Assembly: GCA_015680685.1 (NCBI GenBank)
Contig: MNCI01020127.1
Location: 781,347 to 845,346, forward strand
DNA from: Gnetum montanum
Lineage: Eukaryota > Streptophyta > Gnetopsida > Gnetales > Gnetaceae
Length of the DNA stretch: 64,000 bases
Direction: 5' to 3'
Made by a program: the position numbers and the translations under genes. Shown in pieces: positions 48,122 through 58,003 of this stretch. Each line of letters starts with the position of its first letter. Within the stretch, counting starts at the first letter, position 1. The notes beneath the pieces were generated by a model. It worked only from the letters and a program-made list of their open reading frames with translations, searched no databases and was not told the origin of the DNA.

Positions 48122-48927
48122 GGACGTTGAACCTTCCCTTCTAGTGGTTGAGCTGGTTAGGGTGTTGACATGGTTTGGTCCCATTGAGGGCGGTGATCCG
48201 ACCCCAGACTTGACCGTTGAGAACAATGGGGTCTGGTTTTCGGGACGGGGCCAACAAATTTTTGGCCTTCATACTAGACCATTTCAGGGTTGTGATTTGG
48301 TCCCACCTAGGCGAGGATGCGGCGCGGAGCATCATCGAGGTCATGTTACTTGGTGCAGCAGAGGGTGTTAGAATGTTTATGGACGATATTGATGAAGGGC
48401 CACTTGTCGCTGAGGGTGTTCCCCCCGGTGGTCCAAAATCTACCCGTCCATTGACGCGTGTGTGGGACCGGCTGCCGCGGGGGCCTAACTATATCAACGA
48501 CACATTATTTCTAGCTGGCCGCGTGCACACCTTGTTTCAAAATCCTCCCGGCTCAGTATACCGGGTAGAAAGGTAATTTCGTTTTAGCTCAGGTTGTCCC
48601 TCTTTTTTATATTCAAATATTTTCTCTTGTTTTAACACATGCTTTCACCTTTCTGTAGGCCGAGAGTTACGAAATAAGGGGCCTATGCAAGCGATGATGG
48701 GATTGCATTGGCATGCAAGACTTTGGAGGTGTTCATGGTGGGCCCCACTCTTCGCGGGGCCGTTTTGGCCCACACTAGCAGCGCCATGAAGCACTTCCAC
48801 AAGAAATTTTCTAAGGCGTTTGCACAGTGTATCGCGCGTGGATGGTTGCACGCCGACTGGTCCCCTAATGGACCAATCTTTCCATCTGCTTCTGATCTAG
48901 GCGAGACCTCAAAGTCTAACACGGAGA
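48122..48927 (+). pseudogene. Exons 2-3: FCP1/NIF-like HAD domain without catalytic residues
   Basis: In order: SLLVVELVRVL (motif I position, where NIF phosphatases have L-D-L-D/N-G), then RDGANKFLAFILDHFRVVIWS (NIF: R-P-x-x-x-E-F-L-x-F-x-x-x-x-F-x-V-x-V-W-S), then WDRLP and NYINDTLFLAGRVHTLFQNPP (NIF: N-T-L-L-I-D-D-S-P-Y-K-x-L-x-N-P). The motif I aspartates and the D-D of the last motif (A-G here) are gone, so a phosphatase activity is not expected. A possible binding role is speculation. A +1 T at 48237-48240 and a TAA at 48675 break the frame. The family match is made by eye. Confidence 0.55.
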
Positions 48928-49017
48928 GTAAGTGGCAATGTTTTCTAGATGTCGTGATGTGTTTGTTCAATTGCTGAGTGTTAAACTAATGCGAGGGTTT
49001 TGAATTTGTTTCTACAG

Positions 49018-50113
49018 CTGGCACTACCTCTGGCGGGGATTCTGTTGTGACCGGGCGGACTAAAGCGACTCTTTCTATGAAATTCGGTGAAACCGCTGCC
49101 GCCCAGAAGTGGTTACGGGTAAAAGCCCCGCCATCTATTATTGCCTGTTTAGAACATGCCGGCCTCATGAAGCTCTTGGCAGCCCCTAGCCCGAACGTGT
49201 CTATAGCGGAGATGATCGGGATCGNCGCTCTTAGCAGCCCCTAGCCCGAACGTGTCTATAGCGGAGATGATCGGGATCGTGGATTCGTTTGACAAATCTG
49301 TTTCTTGCTATAGCGCTCGGATTAAGGGCGTTAAGATAATTTTTGAATTATCGCCCCAATTTTTTGCGGATTTGTTTGGCGTGCCTACAGGTGGTGTGAA
49401 GATTGTTTTAGATAGGACGCACAAAGAAATTCAGACGATCCGCGCTTTAGAGGATTGGTTAAGGGTGATAAAGGGTGCCAAAGGATTTCCAATGCAGGGG
49501 AGGACGAAAGTTGAGGAAGTCAACGAGCTCTACCCCTTATTTCAGGCGCGTCTGTTTCCGAAGACTCTATCACAAGTTAAGAGTCTCGGGGTTGAAGCAG
49601 TGCGAGTCGTGCGTACTGTTCTAGAGGCTAGTGTGCGCTACAATTGGGCTGAATTCTTAGTATCGGGCATGACTAAAGAGATAGCGCGGCTACGTTCGAA
49701 CATAAACGCTTAGTCCCATTTCACCTTTGCCTTTTTTTCCGGTTATGTTCGTCGTTTGGCAGAATTTTTAGTGGTTCGTGGGGAGGACAGATATGTTTTG
49801 CGCGATAGGAATCAGTTGTCTCACCCCTGGGTAAACCACCTATTTGACACGGCTAAGTCCCAGGATGCCCCTGAGGGGATTGATGAATCCCTTACGATTA
49901 CTACGGGTGGATCGTCTGGCGCCTCACTTCATACGCGCGACAGTGTAGGGCCGAGACCAGACGAAATGTCCTATACTACCAAAAAGGTGGAGCGGGTAGT
50001 CAGAGATACAATAGGCAAAGCCAAATCGAAGTTGGCGAAGCGTGACCGCCCAGTTGAGGAGACCAGTGAAATTGAACTGCCCAGAGTAAAGCGAATTCGG
50101 TTTAAAATACCTG
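49018..50113 (+). pseudogene. Exon 4: plant transposon-protein-like domain
   Basis: The segment WLRVKAPPSIIACLEHAGL, then MIGIVDSFDKSV, then IKGVKIIFELSPQFFADLFGVPTGG, follows the pattern G-V-x-I-x-F-S-x-x-x-I-x-x-L-L-G-V-P typical of the plant-mobile/plant-transposon-protein domains of additional ORFs. WVNHLF and a basic stretch (RVKRIRFK) near the exon end suggest nuclear localisation, by inference. A single N at 49225 is followed by a 54-bp repeat of the preceding sequence, an assembly overlap that shifts the frame by one. A TAG lies at 49711, after which the frame continues unchanged. Confidence 0.55.
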
Positions 50114-50209
50114 GTAAACCTCTCGTCTTCTTTACTTCACTTATCTTGTAGATAGTTTTAACGATTAATGATTGTATGCGACTAACTTCATCTGTTTTGT
50201 GTTGAGAAG

Positions 50210-51732
50210 TCAAGAGACATGATTTGCAGACTATACCTGAGGATGAGGAGTTAACTGACCCCGCGGGAGGGACTGAGTTGCTGGAGGAAAGAACCGGAAA
50301 CACTGAACCACTAGATGATCAAGCGGAGACTGAAGAGATGTTCAGTAATTTTCTCACAGGCAACTTGGACCCTGGAGCCCCTCCCACATCGGAGGAGATT
50401 AGAGGGAATGGTATGTCTCGTTACTTAGTTGTGTAGCCTAATATATTTTTATCTCATTGTGTATTTTTCGTTTGACTCAGAGGAGAGTGAGATCATCCCT
50501 GAGAAGGAGCCAGAGGTTCCCCCTGAAGTGCCGCCAAAGGTTAGCACGTCACGCCCTGATGGACCTTTTACTTGGATGGAAATGCCAAGTAAAAGGGATT
50601 TCGTAGCTGGTGTGGCCAAGGAGGTCGTTGAGCGGATCGAAAGGATTCATCCTGAAATAGGTATGAGAGCATCCAAAGATCCTTACTATGTTAGAGTTTG
50701 ATTCTCGATTTTGTCTATTCTAACGTTTGTCTTTTCCCTATTGATAGGTGCCCAACTGAGGTGGGATTCGTCTGAGACTGTCAACATGGAGAGTTTGCCA
50801 ACACTTTCCCCAGAAATTGAACAAGTACCCAGACCCGTTTACGAAGAGGTAGCAGAGGGCTTTGTTCACAATGCTAAGGCAGTATGGACGTGTAGGCGAT
50901 CCATTGAGCAATTGTGGCTCCAGATTCAGGCAAAAGAGAAAGATGTTTCTGAACTAACGGTGGAACGTGACGATCTAAAGGCCCGGTATGAATTTGCCGC
51001 AGCCAGATTAGACAATGATCGCTCTTGGCGGACCTCCGAGGTCACGTATACGAGGTATTGGAACCTACTCAGTCGTCATGCAGGATTGATACGGAGACTA
51101 GGGGAGCCCAGGGCTCAAATCGAATTGTTGGACATCAAATGCCACGACTGGAAGGCTTTCGCCTCCAAAGTACGCAAATGGGGGCAAGATGAGAAGAACC
51201 ACAAGCATCAGTATAAGAAGTTGCTAAAAGAAGTGTCTATTGAGAAGCGACAGTTTGAAATGTTTGTGGAAGGCCTTTTTCTACGCTCTGCCTTCGACAC
51301 ATTCGCCCAAAATACAATTGTAGAGATGGAATCCCCTAAATGACGGATAATAACCGCTTCCGGGGAGGTGTCAGTGGGGGAGTTCCCTTTGAAACGTCCC
51401 ACCTGGTCGGATGTTGACAAGGGAAAGGCTCTGGTAGATGTTGACTTGGGTCTCGACGGGACAGATTGGGCAAGTGTTCCCGACGAGGAAATCCTGCGGC
51501 GACTGGAATTCGGCTTAGGGGGATCTCCTATGGTAAGCATTTCATCTTTATGAAGTTAATTGATAATGTTTGAAGTTTTGACATTCGCTTATTCTTTTGT
51601 TGGTTATTTCCCTTTTTTGGTCTTTTTTAGGATGAAGGTGGCGGTGAAACTGAAGGAGTTGGCCCCAGTGGAGCAGAGGCCTCTGACGCTGGCAAGTCCA
51701 AGGGGGACGATCATCATGTCCCAGATGTTTAG
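50210..51732 (+). pseudogene. Exons 5-8: acidic and coiled-coil-like C-terminal part
   Basis: Exons 5 and 6 are rich in Glu and Pro. Exon 7 holds a long helical segment with spaced Leu and charged residues (around QLWLQIQAKEKDVSELTVE and VRKWGQDEKNHKHQYKKLL), likely a coiled coil. A TGA at 51341 interrupts it and the same frame continues. Exon 8 is short and Gly/Asp/Glu-rich, ending at TAG 51730-51732. I recognise no family. Confidence 0.5.
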
Positions 51733-51978
51733 CATTTTAGCTCTTAAGTTGTTTTGTTTTTTTTTTTCGTTATTTTTCGACTCAGATTTATACTGGAACT
51801 GTAACTTGAAGATTGTGGAATGAACAGAGACGGTTGATTGTATGTAATAACTATATAAATATTTTTTGTTGATTTTGAGTTTATCATGAGATAGACATGT
51901 AAAAAATATTTTGGTTTGTTTTCTGTTTTAAGTGTATTACTGAAATGTGATTATGAAAGTAGAGCGAAAAGCATGTAC

Positions 51979-52265
51979 TAGTTTATGGCCATTTCGGGCC
52001 CCATGCGTAGTTTATGGCCATTTCGGGCCCCATGCGTAGTTTATGGCCATTTCGGGCCCCATGTGTAATCGGGGAATGTTTTGGAGGACGTGGATAGATT
52101 TCTCGGTCAACCGATCATTGCTGATCGTGGCTAGTTTTATGTCTTTGCGGACATGATAGTTTAGTCTCATTTCAAACTGGGAGTGGCATTTAATTATTTT
52201 TCCTGTTTTATCGTAGTTTAGTGTCATTTCGGACTTGTTGTAGTTTAACGTCATTTCGGACTATG
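51979..52265. repeat. AGTTTA-type motif cluster downstream of the antisense gene
   Basis: Three tandem 29-bp units (core tagtttatggccatttcggg) lie at 51979-52065. Further copies such as gtagtttagtgtcatttcgg follow to 52265. The motif also occurs at 43505-43952 and 47226-47310, so two clusters flank the antisense gene. Confidence 0.75.
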
Positions 52266-52275
52266 AGTGATAGTA

Positions 52276-53631
52276 TCATTTCAATAATTTTTTGATTTTT
52301 TTCGTTTTAATGTTAGACGATGTTTCAACAGGTATGATCTGGTATTCAGCATCCCCTTCGCTGATTACGTTAAACGGTAATTCAGCCCATGGGACTTCTG
52401 ATAGAATGTCTTTTGTGTTAGCGTTTTTAGATATTTCAGTGTCCGTAGAGAGCTCTATATTAGCTTCTACTTGAGGAGGCACAGGCGTCTCTGTTTGAGA
52501 AGGCTTTCGTTCCATGTCGGAAGATTTACTGCTTACCGATGATTGTGGATTCTCGTTATTTTGGCTAGGTTTTTCAAGTTCGATTTCTGAGCCTTAGTCC
52601 ATGTCCATATGCGACGAGATGATAGGAGTAGCTGCTTCACCGCGTATAACGATTTCTCCGCCTTCATAAGGCAGGTGAATTTCCTGATGTATGGGGGAAG
52701 AGACAGCTCTTAGTTGGGCTAGCCAGGGTCTTCCCAATATTAGGTTGAACCCTGGCATCTCATCCACTACTAGGAAATCAACAAACGTTGGGAATTGATC
52801 TCCCGATATGAAGTTTAAGGTTATTGTGCCTTTCACCATTACGCGTGACCCACTGAATGACCTTAAACATGTAGTCGTGGTTGGTTTAAGTAGTTCAGTA
52901 AGTCCTAGTTGTTCAATGATGTGGTACGGCACAACGTTTGTCGCAGCTCCATCATCTACATGGACCCTGTGTATTTTAAACCGATTTATACATATTGTTA
53001 TAAACATGGGAGCTGTTGTTACCTCCCCCGTTTTCTTATCCACCTTGATGTTTTCATCATGAAAACTTAGTGGCTTAGGAGTAGTCCCGCGAGGTGAGAA
53101 CATCACCGCATGGATGGAGGGTTCGTTTGGGGGTAAGTCCTCGCTTACCGGGGTTGACGTTAACATGCGTACTAGAGCTTCCCGATGCGTTTGAGATGTT
53201 AGGACTAAATCATACAAGCTCAATGAAGTGTTCTTTTGTTTTAATGCTTGAGTGACTTGTGTCAAGGCGGCTGCAAAGTTTTCACTGTTGGGGGTGTTTC
53301 TATCGGTGCTGACTGGGTCCATCGGACCCAACAGTTTTATCTCTCGTTTTGTTGGCTTTTCAATTTTCGGAGCTGTCTTTTTAGATGATTCATGTCTTTC
53401 AGACGACTCACCTTCATTGCCTGTGCCTGGTTGATCGTTAGATGATGACATGGGTACAGAGTTTAGGGGAGTGGGCTTAGGTGCCCCCAGAGCTAGCCGT
53501 TGGCGCTCTTTCTCCAAACGTTCTGGCGTAAGCCTATCTGCCAGGCGTTCTCGTGTGTCACGCGGAGGTGGAGTTGACCTCGGAGTCTGGGATTGCCCAG
53601 GAACCTTTACGACATAGGGAGCTGGACGAGG
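52276..53631 (-). pseudogene. Protease and downstream linker of element C
   Basis: It continues in the gag frame after a TAG at 53632. HRVHVDDGAATNVVPYHII near 52975-52920 is the active-site loop with D-D-G-A, the Tat-type variant of D-T/S-G, and is intact. FNLILGRPWLAQLRAVSSPI near 52755-52700 is the conserved L-G-R-P-W-L block. After a TAA at 52594 the same frame continues as an acidic linker to 52276, where the intron is expected to begin. Confidence 0.82.
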
Positions 53632-56367
53632 CTATGCGTACGATTGGGCAGGAGTTTGTGCAGGTAGCCTGACGACGTACGGGGTTGGTCTTGGCGGAGG
53701 CTGAGCCTCTGTCGTTACAACGGCAGGTGGTACTCGGACTACGAAAGGGGTAGGCTGAGCATGAGGGGTTGGTGTACCTGCGGGGTTAGCCTGAGGGATG
53801 CGTACTACATATGGTTGTTGGCGTGTCATGATGTTAGAGGTAGGCATGGTGGAGGGCACTCGGATTACGAACAGCCGCTGCGGTTTGTGAGGTGATTGAG
53901 GTGCAGAGTTAGCGGGGGGAATCTGAACCACGAATGGTTTGTTAGATGTTTCTTGTTTGTTTTCGGGATAGACGGTGTTGATGCGGGGTGTGCTGGAGTC
54001 ATCATCACAATAGATTGAGGTAATTACGTACAGTGTCTCTTTAGCGTTCAGGGGGTATTTATACACCCTCATGGTCTGGTTCTGCGATTGGACGGGGTTA
54101 GCCCCATCAAAAGTGATCTTGCCATCATCGATCATCCTTTGGATGTCCTGCTTCAGGGTGAAGCAATAATCCTTTTCATGCCCGTTGCATTGGTGATAGT
54201 CGCAGAAGCGATCCATCCTGAATCCTTTGGGCACGGGTGGCTCATCCGACGTTGCCAAGCTTGGGTTCTGTACGAGTTGACAGAACCGGTCATGTCTTTG
54301 GATAGCCGCTGGGGACAATTGCTTATGTTGCATCAATCCAGCCTTTAAAAGTTGATCAAAGAGCTGGGATGGCTTCATCGGTAAAGGCGTGTACTGAGAG
54401 GGTTCCTTCCTCTCGAAGTTACGCGTACGGTTCGTCGGGTTTTGTGATGACGATTCCGGGGCTATTGTGGGAGTGGGCTGATAGTAGTTAGTGGGGGAAA
54501 CGGGTGGTTTGTATTGATGTGTAGTGTTTGTTTGTTGTGCCCTCGCTATTGCTGATACAGTTGCCTTGGCCTTTTCTTTGTCTTTCTTAGTGTGTTGGTT
54601 TCTGAAAGTCTGATACGCAGGGTCGTTGCTGTTTTGAGCAGCTTCCTCTATGTTTTTGATTTGTTCAAATGCTTGGTTCAGATCGCACGCATTGAGGTAA
54701 TACAATTTGGACTTAAAGAAGTCATTGATAGCCCCTTTCAGTATCGTGAGCAGATACGTTTGATAGATTGGGTCGTGCAACTCGTTGAGAGCTGCGCTCC
54801 ATCTCTGAATGAACTTCTGCACTGGTTCGAGCAGTGCCTAGTTGATCTGCATGAGGCTGTCCAGTGTCGCTTCGGGTTTCAAGTTATACTTGAACCTGGT
54901 CACAAATTGGCGTAGAAGATCGTCTATGGAAAGGATGGAATTCCTAGGCAAGGCCCGGTACCAGTCAAGTGCCCTTCCTGCAAGGGACATGGGGAATACT
55001 CGAAGTATTGAGTGGGGCCATGCCTGAAGGAGTGCGCACTCTAATCTGAACGTGATGAGGTGAGCGTTGGGGTCTGTCTCCTCGTTATACTTCGTCAGCG
55101 TTGGGAGGGGGACACCCTTGGGCAAAGTCAATGGCGGGACAGAGGAGCTGATAGGGTCATCATTGTAGAAATCTACTACTCTCAGCTCTCCATCAGCGAT
55201 GGTTTTGAGGCGTTTTACCTCATCTGTCAATTCTTGCATCAATTTTTTAGCGTCCGCCCAATCTTGGACGCTCGGTGAAGCTACAGGCTGGGGGTGCGGG
55301 GCTGCATACCAGCTAGATTGTTGGGTCACGGGTTGGAAAGCTGAAGGCTGGGTGATCGGCGGTTGTGCCTGGAGGTAATTAATGGTGGGGAGTGCTAAGG
55401 CTGAGATGTTAAGAGGAAAATGTTGTGGTTGTTGTTGTTGCTACAGCTGGGGCTGTGCTTGAGGAGCAGTAATCGGGGGAATTACGTGGGGCGGGACGTG
55501 GTGATAAGGAATTTGATATGATGACGCCCCCCTTGCTAGCCATTGTCCCGCTACGTTGTATGCGGGGACTCCCTGTTAGGCTGGGACTGCTTGGGGAGCT
55601 GTATGCGTCTGGATATGGGGTATGAAGTGAGCTGATGTAAACGCGGGGATCACATGCGGCATCCCAATTACGCGAGGTGGGAACGTTAGTCCCGTGCCAT
55701 CATGAGGAGGCGGTTCTTGTGAAGACGAGCCCGCAGCTGTACTAGGGGTAACTGTTATAGGGAAGGTGTGAGGTTGGGAATCGCTCAGGAGCAGGATGTG
55801 TACGAGTGCTGGCGTTTCCGATGGTGGCATCTGAACTTGGGCGAGTCTAGGGTGTTGTACGGACAAGGCTTCCCCTGTCCCGGGATGGAAGATGGGGTTC
55901 ATCTGTGCTTGGGGGCTCAAGGTATGGTATGAGTCTCCCTGCTCAGATTGGGCAGCAAACTCATCTTCTTCCCCTGGCTGAGGCTCTAGCTCGGGTTGGT
56001 CCAATGACTAGCTCCTGTGCAGAAGGAGCTGGGTAAAGAGCTCCGAGAATTTTTCTGGAATAGGGATTACGTCATATGGGGAAGGGATGAACTCGTGTCC
56101 TCCCCTGTAAAAGAGTTCGAATTGTCTCTTCACTTCGATTTTGGCCCGATCCACTGCCAGGCTGGCTTATATCTTAATGCAGATGAAGTTATACTCATCT
56201 TGGGTTATAACGTTAGCGGGGGGATCTCTCCCTTGTAACCTCAAAGACCGATGGGGCCCCATTGTGGATTACCCTCCCAAATGTGGTGTGACAGATTGCT
56301 GGGCAGCCATGGTGTCTGAGATGTTAACGTCCTGGGTAGTGGCAGCAGTGGTGTTTACGGGATTCAT
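53632..56367 (-). pseudogene. gag of element C
   Basis: One frame runs from ATG 56367 with nonsense codons including those at 56007, 55578, 55443 and 54840. The segment PYDVIPIPEKFSELFTQLL lies near 56065-56010, followed by a Pro/Gln-rich part. The gag core at about 55120-54850 has LTKYNEETDPNAHLITF, then FPMSLAGRALDWYRALP, then LLRQFVTRF. FIQRW follows. The Tat-type zinc motif C-x2-H-x4-H-x4-C (FCDYHQCNGHEKDYCF) lies near 54210-54160. Pro-rich VVRVP/VVRLP repeats end the protein. Each break is a single stop codon, so frame is kept throughout. Confidence 0.85.
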
Positions 56368-56399
56368 GATGATAGATTGCGTATGTAAAACTGTTTGAG

Positions 56400-56600
56400 T
56401 GTATGTGGTCAGCGTAGACGAATCTGCAGCATAACTGTCTAGCGTAGACGCTGGCGTAAGTTAGCAGCGTAGACGCTGGCGTAACTGTGCAGCGTAGACG
56501 CTGGCAGGTTGACAGCGTAGACGCTAGGGTTTCTGATCGCAGTGCAGACGCTGGAAGATTGACAGCGTAGACGCTGAGAGTCGGGTTTAAACAGGGCAGC
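56400..56600 (-). promoter_or_regulatory. Leader of element C with GCGTAGACGC repeats
   Basis: Five perfect GCGTAGACGC copies (56442, 56467, 56492, 56515, 56565) and near copies lie between PBS and gag. This is the same motif family as in U3 and in intron 1 of the antisense gene. Confidence 0.75.
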
Positions 56601-56660
56601 GAAAAAAAACGCTGATGAGCGTAGATGCTCGGAAGCATACAGTCAACTTGTTCAAGCGGA

Positions 56661-56680
56661 GGCCCTCCTTCTAGCGCCAA
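56661..56680 (-). promoter_or_regulatory. Primer-binding site of element C
   Basis: The minus strand reads TTGGCGCTAGAAGGAGGGCC, four bases from the 5' LTR. A decayed copy serves element D. The tRNA is not assigned here. Confidence 0.75.
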
Positions 56681-56684
56681 TTTC

Positions 56685-58003
56685 TGTACCGCCCGAAATC
56701 GTCGGTCCCCGGCTGGAAAGAAAAACAGAGACTGCGAGATCGCAAGACGAGCACAGACGACCCTACCTTCACCTAAGGGCGAGCTGGAATGCATGAAGGT
56801 GGGGCACCTTGGGTGGTCTGCACGCAGATCAAACAAGGATTTCCCCGAGCGCCACCGAAGTGTTATACGCTGGGTTATGCGTAAACTGTGTAACGGGCGT
56901 AAAACGGGTGGACAGTGACAACAGGGCGTAAACAAAGTGTAAACAGCGTAACAGCGTAAACGAGGCGTATACAGCGTAAACAGTGTGAACAGGGCGTAGA
57001 CAACGTAAAGCGTAAATAGGGCATCTACAGCGTAAACAGTGTAAACAGGGCGTAGACAGCGTAAACAAAGCGTAAAGCGTAAACAGGGTTTAAACAAGGC
57101 GTAAAGCGTAAACAGCGCAAACAAAGCGTAGACAGCGTAAAGCATAAAAGGGGTTAGACAGCGTAAAGTGTAAGTGCAGCGTAAACAGCGTAAACAAGTT
57201 TAAACAGCGTAGACAAATGTAAACAGCGTAAACAGAATGTAAACTGTAACAATGACGCTGTAAGAACACAGTTTTTGAGGTACCAATCTTAACGTAGTTG
57301 TGCGTGTACACAAGGCAGACGTAAAGCCCCGGTGGGTGCAGGGAGGCGGCTGGTTCGCACGGTAGGCGGAGCGTAGAGACTGTGCTCAGCGTACAGGACT
57401 TCCAGCGTGTGAGGGTTTCAAGCTCTGGTTTTACAGCGTAATTGCTCTGGGTCTCCTCTGGTAAATTTTTGCCGACCTTGAAAACGCGGAAAACTGGGCT
57501 TTTATAGGGGAAGGGTTAGCGGGAAAATCGAGTTGGGAGACACGTGGCGTGTCGACCGGGCATGTACATTTTAGAAATATGGTATATGCTGGGCGTATAC
57601 GCTACATCAGGCCGGCGTATACGTCGGACTTGCTGGGCGTGTGAACTTGGGTGGACGCTAGGCGTATACGCGGATGGATGTTGGCGTATACGCTGGGGTG
57701 TATACGCTGATGGATGCTGGCCGCAGACTTGCTTCAATTCTTACTCCTGTTACACTTGCTGAGCGTACATGTGAGGCGTGTATGCTGGGCGTCTAGCGTA
57801 TACACTGGGTGTATACGCTAGGCGTAGACGCTGGGCGTCTATGCTGAGCGTAGACGCTGGCACAACACTTGGTAAAAATCGAGTGTTTCAGTCCTCAAAA
57901 TTGCCATGTGTGACTCCAAATGTAGCCGACGTCGTCTGAGGGTCACAGGGATCTGCTTCTTGTTGGACAAGTGCCAAACTCGAAATTTTTTTGTGGTGTT
58001 TCA
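56685..58003 (-). repeat. 5' LTR of element C
   Basis: It aligns closely with 41242-42518, with the same termini. The minus TATA box is at 57506-57499. Upstream of it perfect GCGTATACGC lies at 57593, 57662 and 57684, with several near copies up to about 57860. It differs from the 3' LTR mainly by small indels inside the palindrome array. Confidence 0.92.

Larger units (their letters stand above)
47447..51732 (+). pseudogene. Eight-exon antisense gene inside the intron of element C (about 1052 codons)
   Basis: Exons: 47582-47712, 48122-48572, 48659-48927, 49018-50113, 50210-50410, 50481-50660, 50748-51532, 51631-51732. All seven introns are GT-AG and each junction keeps phase with the next frame. 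Coding length is 3160 nt after removing the 55-nt assembly overlap at 49225-49279. Removing one extra T in the run 48237-48240 gives 3159, exactly 1053 codons. Defects are that frameshift, TAA at 48675, TAG at 49711 and TGA at 51341, so this copy is dead. The product would have an FCP1/NIF-like part, a plant-transposon-protein-like part and a charged helical part. It runs opposite to gag-pol. Origin by capture of host sequence is an inference. An alternative is an old antisense ORF of the Tat lineage in an unusual place. Confidence 0.75.
41242..58003 (-). mobile_element. Element C: Tat/Ogre-like retrotransposon with an antisense gene in its intron
   Basis: LTRs are at 41242-42518 (3') and 56685-58003 (5'). 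Flanks CAAAT (41237-41241) and CAGAT (58004-58008) form a TSD with one change. On the minus strand the order is 5' LTR, PBS (56661-56680), leader, gag-protease in one frame (56367-52276), a long intron, RT, RNase H, archaeal-type RNase H, integrase, 3' non-coding region, polypurine tract (42519-42533, minus caaagaggggccaa), 3' LTR. It is 16.8 kb and richer in G+C than its surroundings, consistent with a younger insertion. A plus-strand eight-exon gene fills the intron. Confidence 0.92.

Noticed and set aside
47738-48226. Minus and plus ORFs over the 39-bp minisatellite
   Set aside because: The repeat unit is a multiple of three, so it stays open in several frames; it lies in intron 1 of the antisense gene.
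52530-52545. Splice donor of the intron of element C at GTAAGC (minus)
   Set aside because: Its consensus is good, but the phase does not agree with the RT-side acceptor, so the donor is left open.
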